NCBI GenBank assembly: GCA_947496605.1
Contig: CANMDF010000003.1
Location: forward strand, 496,001 to 560,000
Length of the DNA: 64,000 nt
DNA from: an uncultured Paracoccaceae bacterium
GTDB taxonomy: Bacteria > Pseudomonadota > Alphaproteobacteria > Rhodobacterales > Rhodobacteraceae
Direction of reading: 5' to 3'
Below, piece by piece: positions 8,826 through 17,110 of the stretch. The position numbers and the translations under genes were made by a program. How positions within the stretch are numbered: the stretch's first letter is position 1; each line of letters opens with the position of its first letter. The notes beneath the pieces are model-generated. The model searched no databases. It was not told where the DNA came from and worked only from the letters and a program-made list of their open reading frames with translations.

Positions 8826-9839
8826 CTACTTATCGTAATATTCACGGTACCAAGCAACAAATTGCGCTACGCCCTCAGCAACATCGGTTTGCGGTGTGTA
8901 TCCGGTAAGTTGTGTCAGAAGGCTGTTATCAGCCCATGTTTCATGCACATCGCCCTTTTGCATCTCCATGAAATTTTTCTTTAGCGGCACGCCCAGCGCG
9001 TTCTCAATGGCGGCGATGAAGTCCATCAAGGGTACCTTGGTTCCGTTGCCAATGTTGACGACACGAAACGGGGCGGCCGCGCTGAGGCTGTCACCTTCTG
9101 GCACATCATCTGGGCTTTCGGGCTCAATAGGAGCAGCGTCAATCAGCAAGCGGATACCACGCACCAGATCGGTCACATAGGTGAAATCCCGCGCCATTTC
9201 GCCGTTGTTGTAGACATCGATGCTGTCACCATCCAACCCGGCTCTTACGAATTTGAACAACGCCAAATCAGGGCGACCCCAAGGCCCGTATACGGTGAAA
9301 AACCGAAACATTGTTGTCGGAATTTTCCACAGGTGGGCATAGGCGTGACCCATATGCTCATTCGCCCGTTTGGTCGCCGCATAGAGGGTCAGCGGCATAT
9401 CTGTGCGCTGTGTTTCCTCAAACGGCATGTCCGTGTTTGCACCGTAGACCGACGATGTAGATGCCATCAGCAGATGATCGACCTGATGGATGCGCGCGCA
9501 TTCTGTCACGTTGAACGTGCCCATCACGTTCGCTTTCATATAAGATCGCGGGTTTTCCAGCGAGTACCGCACACCGGCCTGCCCGGCCAGATGGACGATA
9601 ACGTCGGGCTTGGCATCATCGCAGGTTTTGGAGAGCAAATCGTAATCTTCCAGATAACCCTCAACGCAACTGAAATGCGGATTTTGCAGCAAAACCTGGT
9701 GACGCCGGCGTTTTAGCTGCACGTCGTAATAATCGGTCATCGCGTCATAGCCGACGACGCGAAAGCCTTCGTCCAGCAGTAACTGCGCAAGATGGAAGCC
9801 AATAAACCCAGCGGTTCCGGTGATAAAGACAGTGCGCAT
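8826..9839 (-). CDS. NAD-dependent epimerase, probable UDP-glucuronate 4-epimerase
   Basis: A 337-residue extended short-chain dehydrogenase. The NAD-binding motif GTAGFIGFHLA is at residues 8-18, the catalytic YAATK lies near residue 153, and YGPWGRPDLALFKF matches UDP-glucuronate epimerases such as Cap1J/LpsL. These interconvert UDP-glucuronate and UDP-galacturonate. It lies 67 bp upstream of the UDP-glucose dehydrogenase gene in the same direction, so the substrate can be supplied by the neighbour. Family assignment is firm; UDP-glucuronate as substrate is inferred from motif similarity and context. Confidence 0.9.
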   Translation of the reverse strand: MRTVFITGTAGFIGFHLAQLLLDEGFRVVGYDAMTDYYDVQLKRRRHQVLLQNPHFSCVEGYLEDYDLLSKTCDDAKPDVIVHLAGQAGVRYSLENPRSYMKANVMGTFNVTECARIHQVDHLLMASTSSVYGANTDMPFEETQRTDMPLTLYAATKRANEHMGHAYAHLWKIPTTMFRFFTVYGPWGRPDLALFKFVRAGLDGDSIDVYNNGEMARDFTYVTDLVRGIRLLIDAAPIEPESPDDVPEGDSLSAAAPFRVVNIGNGTKVPLMDFIAAIENALGVPLKKNFMEMQKGDVHETWADNSLLTQLTGYTPQTDVAEGVAQFVAWYREYYDK

Positions 9840-9853
9840 GTAAGACCCTTGGC

Positions 9854-9878
9854 GAGAACGACAGTGCCTGCCGTTCTC
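9854..9878. terminator. Possible stem-loop between epimerase and BASS transporter genes
   Basis: A 7-bp perfect inverted repeat (GAGAACG / CGTTCTC) with an 11-base loop lies in the 53-bp gap between the two minus-strand genes. There is no T-run, so termination is uncertain; it may only shape the mRNA. Confidence 0.3.
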
Positions 9879-9892
9879 AGCGATGTCTGGCC

Positions 9893-10774
9893 TTAAAGCA
9901 ACCCGTTGGGCAAGGGTTGCTCATTCGCGGTGTTCACGCGGCGGAACCACAGCGTCACCATGGTCGAAGTGATCACGATGAACAGTGAATACAGAACAGG
10001 CACAGCCATGATCGACTGTGCTTCAGTCCCGGCAAAGGTGAAAGCGATGATCGCAATAGCCAATGGACCATTCTGAATACCTGTTTCAAGCGCCACAGTC
10101 CTTGCATTACGCGGGTGCAGCTTAAGCAGGATCGAGAACCCATAGCCCAGCGCAAAGCCAAATAACCCCAGCACAATTGAACCGAAATAGGTGGCCCAAG
10201 TTGTCGTCAGCAGAAATTCCCAGTTGCGTGGAATCCATGACACGATCAGGAACAGAATAAAGAAAATCGCCAACATCGATCCCATGAACTCTGTGACGGC
10301 ACCCACGTTGGCATTCAATTTACGCAGCACCATCCCGATAGCGACAGGCACCAGCAGCAGCACAAGCGTCGCGATGATGTTTTCACGGGGGATATCCAGA
10401 TCAAGTGCGCCGGCATAAAGGACCAACACGACCGGGATCAGGATGACACCAAAGACCGTGGATGTGACCGTCATCAGCACTGACAGCGCCAGATTACCCT
10501 TTGAGAAATAGGTGAAAATATTCGACGTCGTGCCACCCGGCATGCACGCCATGATCAGGATACCGATTTTGATTGGGTCCGATACAGGCAGCGTCGTCGC
10601 CAAGATAAAGCCGATCAGCGGCATAAATCCATATTGCGACACAACGCCAATCATCAGACCGTAAGGGCGCTTAAGCGCAAGTGTAAAATCACGCGGTGTC
10701 AGTGATGCGCCCATGCCCAACATGATCACGAAAATCATCAGCGCCAGAATGGCTTGCTCTAGTGGTCCAACCAT
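9893..10774 (-). CDS. Bile acid:sodium symporter (BASS) family transporter
   Basis: A 293-residue, very hydrophobic protein with about nine or ten predicted membrane segments. Family features are visible: an early MGASLTPRDFTLALKRP stretch, ACMPGGTTSNIFTYFSKG in the first unwound-helix region, and ETGIQNGPLAIAIIAF in the second. BASS members move organic anions with sodium; bacterial ones carry keto acids, pantothenate or sterol-like acids. The start codon overlaps the stop of the acyl-CoA ligase gene (TAATG), so the two are translationally coupled; an organic acid that is then CoA-activated would fit, but this is inference. Confidence 0.9.
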   Translation of the reverse strand: MVGPLEQAILALMIFVIMLGMGASLTPRDFTLALKRPYGLMIGVVSQYGFMPLIGFILATTLPVSDPIKIGILIMACMPGGTTSNIFTYFSKGNLALSVLMTVTSTVFGVILIPVVLVLYAGALDLDIPRENIIATLVLLLVPVAIGMVLRKLNANVGAVTEFMGSMLAIFFILFLIVSWIPRNWEFLLTTTWATYFGSIVLGLFGFALGYGFSILLKLHPRNARTVALETGIQNGPLAIAIIAFTFAGTEAQSIMAVPVLYSLFIVITSTMVTLWFRRVNTANEQPLPNGLL

Positions 10775-12495
10775 TATGCGTTCTCCACTTTCGCTAATTC
10801 TTCGGCGCGCAGGTCCTTGCGCAGGATTTTTCCGACATTCGATTTTGGTAGTTCTTCGCGGAATTCGACCGCCTTGGGTACCTTATAAGCGGTCAGATGT
10901 TCCTTGCAGTAGGCACGGATAGCATCCTTATTGACGGCTTCATTCCGCTTGACGACAAACGCCTTCACTGCCTCTCCCGAAGCGCCGTCTGGAACCCCGA
11001 CCACGGCGACCTCTTCGACATCGGGATGGGCAGCGAGCGTATCTTCGATTTCATTTGGATAGACGTTGAATCCGGACACAAGGATCATGTCCTTCTTACG
11101 GTCCACAACGCGGAAATAGCCGTCTTCGTCCATGACCCCAATATCACCAGTAAGCAGCCAGCCGTTTTGCAACGTCTTGGCGGTCTCTTCGGGTTTGCGC
11201 CAATAGCCTTTCATGACCTGCGGGCCTTTGGCGATCAACTCACCTGCGTCACCAAGCGGGACATCTTTGCCGTCTTCATCTACGCATTTCACGACCGTGG
11301 AAGGCAGGGGGACGCCGATCGAATTTAGGCGGCTTTTACCATACGGGTTAAACGTCAAAATAGGCGAAGACTCCGTCAAACCATAGCCTTCCAGCAATGG
11401 TTTGCCTGTCAGCTCTTCCCAACGCTCGGCCACAACACCTTGGGTGGCCATACCGCCAGAAGACGCGAATTTCAGATGCTTTGGCGGCGTGTCTTGAAAC
11501 CAGATTTCGCCATTCAGACCATTGAACAGGGTGTTTACACCGCTGAGCCACGTGATCTTGTAGTTCTCGAAAGCGCGCTTGAGATTGCTCAGCGGGCGGG
11601 GGTTCGGGATCAGGATGTTATGTGCACCTTGAGAAAACATGCCCAGGAAATTCACGGTAAACGCAAACACGTGATAAAGCGGCAATGCGGTCAGGGCGAC
11701 TTCTTTGCCCTTCTCGAACTGCTCGATCAGCTCCATCGTCTGTTCCATGTTCACCAGGATGTTGGCGTGGGTCAGCATCGCACCCTTCGATACCCCTGTG
11801 GTGCCGCCGGTGTACTGCAAACAAGCCACATCATCGGGTTCAATCGTGTTGCGATAACCGTCAAGTGCGCCTTGCATCTCAGCCTGCTTGGCACGACCGG
11901 CTTTGACAGCCTCGGGCAGACGCATGTGTGGGATGGTTATGGGCGTGATGGTCTTATCCCAGTATTTCTGGACAAGACCCACAATACCCCTTGGCATAGC
12001 AGGTAAGTATTCAGCTACACGTGTGACGATGACATTAGGGATCGGATAGTCTTTGACCGCCTCGGCCAATTTATCGGCGAACATGTCGACGACAACGATG
12101 GCGGCAGGTTCCGCATCAACAAACTGTTTGACCATTTCCTCAGGTGTATAAAGCGGGTTCACGTTGACCAGCACACAGCCCGCCTTGAAGATCGCCATCG
12201 CAGCAATTGGATAGGCCAGACAGTTCGGCACCTGAATGGCAACACGATCACCTGTGTTCAAGCCAGCTACTTCACGCAAATACACCGCCAAAGCATCCGA
12301 CATTTCGTCCGCTTGGCGATAGCTAAGCGTGCCATTCATCCCATTGGGCAGACATGTCGTAAAAGCAGGTTTGTCAGCATAAAGCGCCGCAGTCGCGCTG
12401 ACAAAATCACCAATTGTCCGAAATTCAGGGGCATCAATCGTCTTGCGAACAGACGCGCCGTAAAAGGCCGTCCATGGACGTGTTTGATCTGTCAC
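10774..12495 (-). CDS. fadD: Long-chain fatty acid-CoA ligase
   Basis: A 573-residue adenylate-forming enzyme that activates fatty acids to acyl-CoA using ATP. The AMP-binding P-loop YTGGTTGVSKGAMLTH is present, with GYGLTESSP in the middle and the C-terminal hinge and lysine region (DRKKDMILVSGFNVYPNEIE, PKSNVGKILRK). It uses a GTG start at 12495, chosen because GGGAGGAAG lies just upstream. It is the last chromosomal gene before the integrated element; only about 100 bp separate its start from the left attachment repeat, so its promoter region borders the insertion. Confidence 0.93.
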   Translation of the reverse strand: MTDQTRPWTAFYGASVRKTIDAPEFRTIGDFVSATAALYADKPAFTTCLPNGMNGTLSYRQADEMSDALAVYLREVAGLNTGDRVAIQVPNCLAYPIAAMAIFKAGCVLVNVNPLYTPEEMVKQFVDAEPAAIVVVDMFADKLAEAVKDYPIPNVIVTRVAEYLPAMPRGIVGLVQKYWDKTITPITIPHMRLPEAVKAGRAKQAEMQGALDGYRNTIEPDDVACLQYTGGTTGVSKGAMLTHANILVNMEQTMELIEQFEKGKEVALTALPLYHVFAFTVNFLGMFSQGAHNILIPNPRPLSNLKRAFENYKITWLSGVNTLFNGLNGEIWFQDTPPKHLKFASSGGMATQGVVAERWEELTGKPLLEGYGLTESSPILTFNPYGKSRLNSIGVPLPSTVVKCVDEDGKDVPLGDAGELIAKGPQVMKGYWRKPEETAKTLQNGWLLTGDIGVMDEDGYFRVVDRKKDMILVSGFNVYPNEIEDTLAAHPDVEEVAVVGVPDGASGEAVKAFVVKRNEAVNKDAIRAYCKEHLTAYKVPKAVEFREELPKSNVGKILRKDLRAEELAKVENA

Positions 12496-12596
12496 TTACT
12501 TCCTCCCAAAAGCGTTCAGGCCAGCGTAGCTTGTTTGCAGGCTTTGTGAAGCCTGAACATGCTGGCAAGTGTTGTGACCCTGCGTTCTGTAGGAAA

Positions 12597-12646
12597 GAAA
12601 ATGGTGAGCCGTGATGGGTTCGAACCATCGACCTACTGATTAAAAG
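12597..12646 (-). repeat. Left attachment site (duplicated tRNA-Lys 3' half)
   Basis: Fifty bases identical to 20253-20302. They cover the tRNA from the anticodon loop to the encoded CCA (12602-12604 on the plus strand read TGG) plus 5 bases outside. The 5' half is missing, so this is a remnant, not a gene. Because the tRNA reads leftward, this copy is the chromosome's original 3' half, displaced by the insertion. The rest of the 12496-12828 stretch holds only this site and the arm-like repeat at 12773. Confidence 0.93.
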
Positions 12647-12772
12647 CCCGCACGGTAGCGTTTCGCCGCATTTCTCTGATTTTCGCTAAAACGACAAGAA
12701 GCATTTGAAAACATGCGTTTATGTTGACTTCGCTTGCGCTGTTCACACATGACTGACTCTAAAATTCGCCGT

Positions 12773-12796
12773 CAGTTGCTTCCGTATAGCTTCCGG
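12773..12796 (+). repeat. 24-bp subterminal repeat, possible integrase arm-type site (left)
   Basis: The sequence CAGTTGCTTCCGTATAGCTTCCGG (split: CAGTTGCTTCCG, TATAGCTTCCGG) differs at one base from 20169-20192 and has the same orientation. It contains a GCTTCCG half-site twice. It lies 127 bp inside the left attachment repeat; with its partner 60 bp inside the right one, both would flank the core in the circular form, as arm-type integrase sites do. Confidence 0.6.
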
Positions 12797-12828
12797 CGGC
12801 GAAAACGGTAGCAAGGGGTGTTCTAGTT

Positions 12829-14013
12829 ATGTTCAGGCTTACAAAGCGATCTGTCGAAGGGCTTACAGTCGAGGCTGAGGACTACTTTATCTGGGATCGC
12901 GACGTTCGCGGGTTTGGCCTGCGCACGTATCCGTCCGGCAAGAAGACCTATCTGGTACAATACCGCGCGGGCCGACGCACACGGCGCGTCACCATCGGAC
13001 AACACGGTATTCTCACCGCTGATCAGGCCCGAACAGAAGCAAAGCAGCTCTTAGCAGCGGTCGCGCGTGGGCAAGATCCATCCGCTATCCGTCATGCGAA
13101 ACGCCACGCGCCAACTATCGCGGGATTGTGTGACCGCTTTCTAGAAGAATACGTTGACCAGCACTGCAAACCGACCACTGCACGCGACTACCGCAGCATC
13201 ATCCGGCGGTTCATTCGCCCTCAGCTAGGACCCATTGCCATTGCCGAGGTGAACCGCGCTGACGTAGTGACTTTCCATCATGGCTTGCGGGAAACTCCAT
13301 ATCAGGCCAACCGTGCAGCCAGCATGTTATCCAAGTTGTTCAATCTTGCAGAGGATTGGGGATTGCGCCCTGCCGGATCTAACCCTGCCCGCAGGATTAA
13401 GAAGTTCCGCGAAGAAGAAAAGAAGCGGTATCTGTCTGACGTAGAGCAGATGCGGCTAGGCGAAACGCTTGTCGAGGCGCTGGAAGAGGGATCAGAGTCC
13501 ATCTATGCCGTTTCAGCGATCCTGTTGCTGATCTATACCGGATGCCGTCTCAGAGAGATTCTGACGTTACGCTGGGACTACGTGACCGCCCACCATCTTG
13601 AATTGCCAGACAGCAAAACCGGACGACGTCGCATTCCCCTCCCGCGCGAGGCCTATGACATTCTGTCCGAGTTACCCCGCGAGGAAGCCAACCCTTTTGT
13701 GATTGTGGGTGAAGTGCCAGGTGAACGGCTGATCAATCTGCAAAAGCCTTGGAACCGCATCCGAAGACGCGCTGGTATCTCCGATGTGCGGATGCATGAC
13801 CTGCGCCACACCTATGCGTCAGTCGCGATGAAGGACGGGATCGACCCGTTTACGCTGAAAGAGATTTTGGGGCACAAGAACCTGACCACGACTTTGCGGT
13901 ACGCACACTTGGCAGATGATGCAGTGCAAAGGGCGGCGGGGTCGGTTGCGGCGCGATTGGCGCGGGCGTTAAGATCCAAACCAAGTATTGGGGCTCTTCG
14001 AGCTGTTCGGTAG
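12829..14013 (+). CDS. int: Tyrosine-recombinase integrase (DUF4102/P4-type)
   Basis: A 394-residue site-specific recombinase. The N-terminus (about 1-90, with DRDVRGFGLRTYPSGKKTYL) is the arm-DNA-binding DUF4102 type, followed by a core-binding domain and the catalytic domain. Catalytic residues are all visible: Arg240 in TGCRLREIL, a lysine in DSKTGRRR, His323 and Arg326 in HDLRHTYAS, His349 in LGHKNL and the nucleophile Tyr358 in LRYAHL. It should cut and join at the tRNA-Lys repeats. It points into the element from the left end, the side away from the intact tRNA. Length and motifs suggest it is functional. Confidence 0.96.
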   Translation: MFRLTKRSVEGLTVEAEDYFIWDRDVRGFGLRTYPSGKKTYLVQYRAGRRTRRVTIGQHGILTADQARTEAKQLLAAVARGQDPSAIRHAKRHAPTIAGLCDRFLEEYVDQHCKPTTARDYRSIIRRFIRPQLGPIAIAEVNRADVVTFHHGLRETPYQANRAASMLSKLFNLAEDWGLRPAGSNPARRIKKFREEEKKRYLSDVEQMRLGETLVEALEEGSESIYAVSAILLLIYTGCRLREILTLRWDYVTAHHLELPDSKTGRRRIPLPREAYDILSELPREEANPFVIVGEVPGERLINLQKPWNRIRRRAGISDVRMHDLRHTYASVAMKDGIDPFTLKEILGHKNLTTTLRYAHLADDAVQRAAGSVAARLARALRSKPSIGALRAVR

Positions 14014-14106
14014 TTGCAATCGCACCATCATCGTAGAATTTAAGAAGGCAGGAGGCCCTCCAACAAGTCTCTGAGAATTTAGGATTGAACCGGAGACTGT
14101 AGGGCG

Positions 14107-14799
14107 ATGTCATTACAGAATTATGATAATTTAAGCATAGATGAAGTAAGAGGAGTGATTGAAAGCGATTTGTTCCCGCGCTTGGAACAAATCATCACAA
14201 TACCTGAGTTGCAAGAACATCGGCTTCATCAGCTTGCAAAGGACATTTTTAGATTTGTTGGGAGCACACTTGCGGCCCCCGAAATCGGATTTGTCGCACA
14301 ACAAAGAGAGTTTGATAGTCTACAGAAGTCGATCAGTCGAACGCTATCATCATTGGAAAAAATCAGTGCTGGAAACCGCATAGGTTTGGATCAAGAGGTC
14401 CTATACCGACCGCCTTTCAACGGTCGTTTTTACTTTGCCGAACAGTTGGAATACTGGGCCGCGAATGAGGACTCGGTCAAGAGAACGGAAGATCTACTCA
14501 AGATGCTGTCGTGGGCTGCCCAACGCCTCTCAGCAGAAAATCAGGACACATTGGCTTTGCGACGTGGCTCGAAGAGCAAAGATCTAAACTATTTCATATT
14601 CGATATGTCAGGGCACTTCGAAGAATGGACCGGTGCCAAGGCAAAATCCAAATGCTATTATAGTGCAGCAAGAGAGAACTATTCAGGCGAGTTCTTCGAC
14701 GTAGTTGTCTGTACTCTTCAGATTTTCGCTCCAAATAGTTTTCATAGCGAGGCCGCTCTGGGAAAGAGGATCGTTCGGTTGCTTTCGGAAAGGACTTAG
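14107..14799 (+). CDS. Hypothetical protein of the integrated element
   Basis: A 230-residue soluble protein that I do not recognise. It lacks a signal peptide and membrane segments, is helix-rich in its N-terminal half (IDEVRGVIESDLFPRLEQII), and has aromatic patches such as YRPPFNGRFYFAEQLEYW and CYYSAARENYSGEFFDVVV. It uses AT-rich codons (TTA, ATA, AGA) unlike the chromosomal genes, pointing to foreign origin. It lies 93 bp after int and 102 bp before the AlpA-like gene, the position where small elements often carry cargo. A role in defence or immunity is possible but nothing in the sequence proves it. Confidence 0.65.
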   Translation: MSLQNYDNLSIDEVRGVIESDLFPRLEQIITIPELQEHRLHQLAKDIFRFVGSTLAAPEIGFVAQQREFDSLQKSISRTLSSLEKISAGNRIGLDQEVLYRPPFNGRFYFAEQLEYWAANEDSVKRTEDLLKMLSWAAQRLSAENQDTLALRRGSKSKDLNYFIFDMSGHFEEWTGAKAKSKCYYSAARENYSGEFFDVVVCTLQIFAPNSFHSEAALGKRIVRLLSERT

Positions 14800-14901
14800 T
14801 AGTGCAAAAGGACACCTGAATCCTTTTATCTCAATCAACTGTCCTTTGAGAAAGTTGGGATTACGCCTCATTTTGCCATCATACGCAAAGAGGGAATTGC
14901 C

Positions 14902-15126
14902 ATGAAACATCTTAACTCAACTGACACCATCGACATGCGACTTGTTGACGAACGCGAAGCAGCAAGCATCCTTTGCTACTCCGTCCGCGCCTTGCAGAAC
15001 TGGCGACATCGCGGCGGCGGTCCTGACTTTGTAAAGGTATCCGCCCGGTCTGTCCGCTATCGCCGCACCGATCTGGACAAATGGGTCGCAGACCGCACCG
15101 TGTCCAGCACCTCACAAACCACCTAA
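14902..15126 (+). CDS. AlpA/excisionase-like helix-turn-helix protein
   Basis: A 74-residue DNA-binding protein of the MerR-like/HTH_17 type. The core reads LVDEREAASILCYSVRALQNW, shown in parts as DEREAASIL and SVRALQNWRHRGGGP, followed by SVRYRRTDLDKWVAD, the usual wing and second helix of AlpA and Xis proteins. Such proteins regulate the integrase or direct excision. It is followed by two strong hairpins before the replication-type genes, so it probably ends its own transcript. Small size and position in an integrase element support the call. Confidence 0.85.
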   Translation: MKHLNSTDTIDMRLVDEREAASILCYSVRALQNWRHRGGGPDFVKVSARSVRYRRTDLDKWVADRTVSSTSQTT

Positions 15127-15138
15127 CAATCAGTTTTG

Positions 15139-15172
15139 CCTCAGAGAGCTTGGCGGCACCTCTGAGGATTTT
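15139..15172 (+). terminator. Rho-independent terminator-like hairpin after the AlpA-like gene
   Basis: An 8-bp perfect stem (CCTCAGAG / CTCTGAGG) with a 13-base loop is followed by ATTTT, starting 13 bases after the stop codon of the AlpA-like gene. Structure and position fit an intrinsic terminator. Confidence 0.65.
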
Positions 15173-15195
15173 GGGGCCGGATCGGTCTTCAAACA

Positions 15196-15231
15196 GGGCG
15201 CGCGTTCCAAACGCGAGCGCGCGCCCTTTCT
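15196..15231 (+). terminator. Second strong GC-rich hairpin upstream of the rep module
   Basis: A 9-bp perfect stem (GGGCGCGCG / CGCGCGCCC) with a 13-base loop is followed by TTTCTT. It could be a second terminator. Since the next genes resemble a rolling-circle replication module, it could instead belong to an origin; sequence alone does not decide. Confidence 0.5.
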
Positions 15232-15264
15232 TGTGCCGTCTTCATAAACTGGAAGGAGATCAAG

Positions 15265-15498
15265 ATGAGTAACTCACCTATCAAAAAATTCAGGCTTGGC
15301 CTGATCACAGTCGCGATCTGGGACAATGACGGGTTCTACTCCGTCGATGTGTCGCGGTCCTACAAGGACAAGAACGGGGACTGGCAAAGCACTACCAGCT
15401 TTGCACATGGCGATCTCTTGAACGTCGCTAAATGCGCAGAGCGCGCGGAAATCTGGATTGGACGCCAGACAAATGACCAGCAATCGAAAGGAGCATGA
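15265..15498 (+). CDS. Small conserved mobile-element protein
   Basis: A 77-residue protein with KKFRLGLITVAIWDN near the start, then VDVSRSYKDKNGDWQ and TSFAHGDLLNVAKCAERAE. I know this pattern from small unnamed proteins found beside replication genes in plasmids and integrated elements; no activity is established to my knowledge. A good AAGGAG site precedes the ATG (15256-15261 region). Its stop codon is one base from the start of the Rep-like gene, so the two are expressed together, consistent with a helper role in replication. Confidence 0.75.
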   Translation: MSNSPIKKFRLGLITVAIWDNDGFYSVDVSRSYKDKNGDWQSTTSFAHGDLLNVAKCAERAEIWIGRQTNDQQSKGA

Positions 15499-15499
15499 A

Positions 15500-16861
15500 A
15501 TGAATATAGAAAATAGCCAACCCATTCGGCCCCAAAACCCTAGCCGCCCCGCCGGAGGCGCAAGTGCAGCTAATGACAACCATTCACCAGCAAGTGGCAG
15601 TGGCAAAAGGGGGGTGATTGTAGCACCCCCCTCTGGAAATACAGATAACCCTGATCTGCCCATCGTGCTGCATGTGGGTTTCGACACGCTGGCCTTGGCG
15701 ATTAAGGCCAACATTCCCGATGACCTGTTTGAACAACTGGATGCAGAGCAGAAAACCGCATCCGATGAACGACGCGAAGTTGTTGTGGTCTTGGAAGGCA
15801 TCACCTTCCTTTTGTCGCCGCATGGTGGCGCTGGCTATCGGTTCATCCTGAAAGGTGGGCAGGATGGTGCGACATGGTTTTTCAAGAAACCGAATGCCAA
15901 GGATAAGTGGGGCATCCGCCTGTCATTCGGATCGTTTTTTATGGCGATGCACGGACTAGGCGCAGCCAAGGCGCATGTAGATCACGTCACCGCGAAGCTC
16001 GGTATCAGGTTTGGGCTGGATGATGTCAGCATATCGCGCGCCGATTTCTGCGTCGATGTCTTGGCCCCTGACTTTGTCTTAAACCCAGATCGGTTTGTGA
16101 TGCATAGCAAGACAGGCCGTCGCGATCATATCACCACTGACGACATGGCGGTGCACGGCAAGTCGGGGCGGGTCACGTCCGTGACCATCGGAAGACCGCG
16201 CAATCGGCAGGTTATCGTTTACGATAAACGGGCGGAGGTGATCGCGCACAACAAGTCTTATTGGTGGCTGATCTGGAACCATACGTTACGTACGTACGTA
16301 GAGCGCGGAAACGGTCCAGTCGCCCTATGTAACGTAACGCTCTCACCAGACCCTGCGCACGTACGTGCAAACCGTGTCTGGCGAGTGGAGTTCCGGGCAG
16401 GCAAAGACCTGCTGAAAGATCGTTGGGGCATACGTACGTGGGAACAGTTCTTTGACCGCTTTGGCGATCTTTGCCGCGAGGCGGGCGAAGTCGTACGTTA
16501 CGTAGTACCTGACATGAGCGACCCGAACCGTGCGCGCTGGCCGAACCATGCGATGTGGGACATTGTTTGCGCTGAAATGAATGATGACCTGGTCGAAATG
16601 CGCAGCGGTGCCGATCCTAATCCGATGAAGGAAGTCCACCGTGAAGAACACATAGCGATGTTGTTCCGGAACCTTCTGGGGTCGAGCATTACGCTTGGGG
16701 CGTTGCATGGGTCAGACACGGACGGGTTGGTTGAGGTCTTCGATGATCTTGCGGCCAACATGAACGCAGAGGTCAAGGCCGATCCCGAACGCGCGGCCAA
16801 GCAATTGCAGGACGCAAAGGATAGGTACGTGTTCATCAAAAAGCGAAAGCCGTCTATGTAA
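15500..16861 (+). CDS. Replication initiation protein-like (Rep_trans type)
   Basis: A 453-residue protein. The ATG at 15500 is preferred over 15458 because AAAGGAG lies 7 bases upstream and the earlier start overlaps the preceding gene. A disordered Pro/Asn-rich N-terminus is followed by a domain with SISRADFCVDVL and TIGRPRNRQVIVYDKRAEV, the Asp-rich and YDK features of rolling-circle initiators of plasmids and filamentous phages, which nick one strand at the origin through a tyrosine. This would let the excised element replicate. The gene itself contains an unusual cluster of TACGTA-type palindromes. A relaxase-related role is the main alternative. Confidence 0.72.
   Translation: MNIENSQPIRPQNPSRPAGGASAANDNHSPASGSGKRGVIVAPPSGNTDNPDLPIVLHVGFDTLALAIKANIPDDLFEQLDAEQKTASDERREVVVVLEGITFLLSPHGGAGYRFILKGGQDGATWFFKKPNAKDKWGIRLSFGSFFMAMHGLGAAKAHVDHVTAKLGIRFGLDDVSISRADFCVDVLAPDFVLNPDRFVMHSKTGRRDHITTDDMAVHGKSGRVTSVTIGRPRNRQVIVYDKRAEVIAHNKSYWWLIWNHTLRTYVERGNGPVALCNVTLSPDPAHVRANRVWRVEFRAGKDLLKDRWGIRTWEQFFDRFGDLCREAGEVVRYVVPDMSDPNRARWPNHAMWDIVCAEMNDDLVEMRSGADPNPMKEVHREEHIAMLFRNLLGSSITLGALHGSDTDGLVEVFDDLAANMNAEVKADPERAAKQLQDAKDRYVFIKKRKPSM
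16281..16508. repeat. Cluster of TACGTA-type palindromes inside the rep-like gene
   Basis: Five related motifs lie in 228 bp: ATACGTTACGTACGTACGTA at 16281-16300, TATGTAACGTAACG at 16326-16339, the perfect palindrome GCACGTACGTGC at 16357-16368, TACGTACGTG at 16431-16440 and GTACGTTACGTAGTAC at 16493-16508. TACGTTACGTA occurs twice directly and partly once inverted. The codons used to spell them (CGT, ACG, GTA) are not those favoured in the rest of the gene, which suggests selection on the DNA itself, for example as Rep-binding sites. Confidence 0.6.
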
Positions 16862-16913
16862 TGTAACATAGGCCCGCATCAAACAGCTCAAAGCGCCTTA
16901 CATTATGTAGGGC
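16854..16913. repeat. Two inverted repeats at the end of the rep-like gene
   Basis: CTATGT-AATGTA-ACATAG at 16854-16871 spans the stop codon, and a second imperfect inverted repeat (GCCTTACAT / ATGTAGGGC) lies at 16895-16913. Both contain TAATGTAA or its complement, in opposite orientation. They may end rep transcription or take part in the origin. The remaining DNA to 17110 shows no clear gene. Confidence 0.45.
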
Positions 16914-17110
16914 TCTTTGGTGTGTCAGAGTGGGAGGGAAACCAACTCTTGCCGAGAGTGCAAAGAGGGATGCAAACTATGGTTGAGAGTTCTTGCAGTT
17001 TCTCTGGGCAAGATCTTGATCACTGGAGGGAGAAAATTATCGACAAGACAACCTAAAATTGCTGCGATATGTTTGAAACTCATTGGCGACATGTTGGAAG
17101 ACGAAGCAAA

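Noticed and set aside
12434-12628. Minus-strand open frame beginning in the tRNA remnant (and its twin at 20045-20284)
   Set aside because: Both begin MVRTHHGSPFS because they translate the shared attachment repeat; they have no ribosome site and overlap fadD or the element end.
12602-12646. A second tRNA-Lys gene at the left end of the element
   Set aside because: Only the 3' half from the anticodon loop is present; the 5' half is replaced by unrelated sequence, so it cannot fold as a tRNA.
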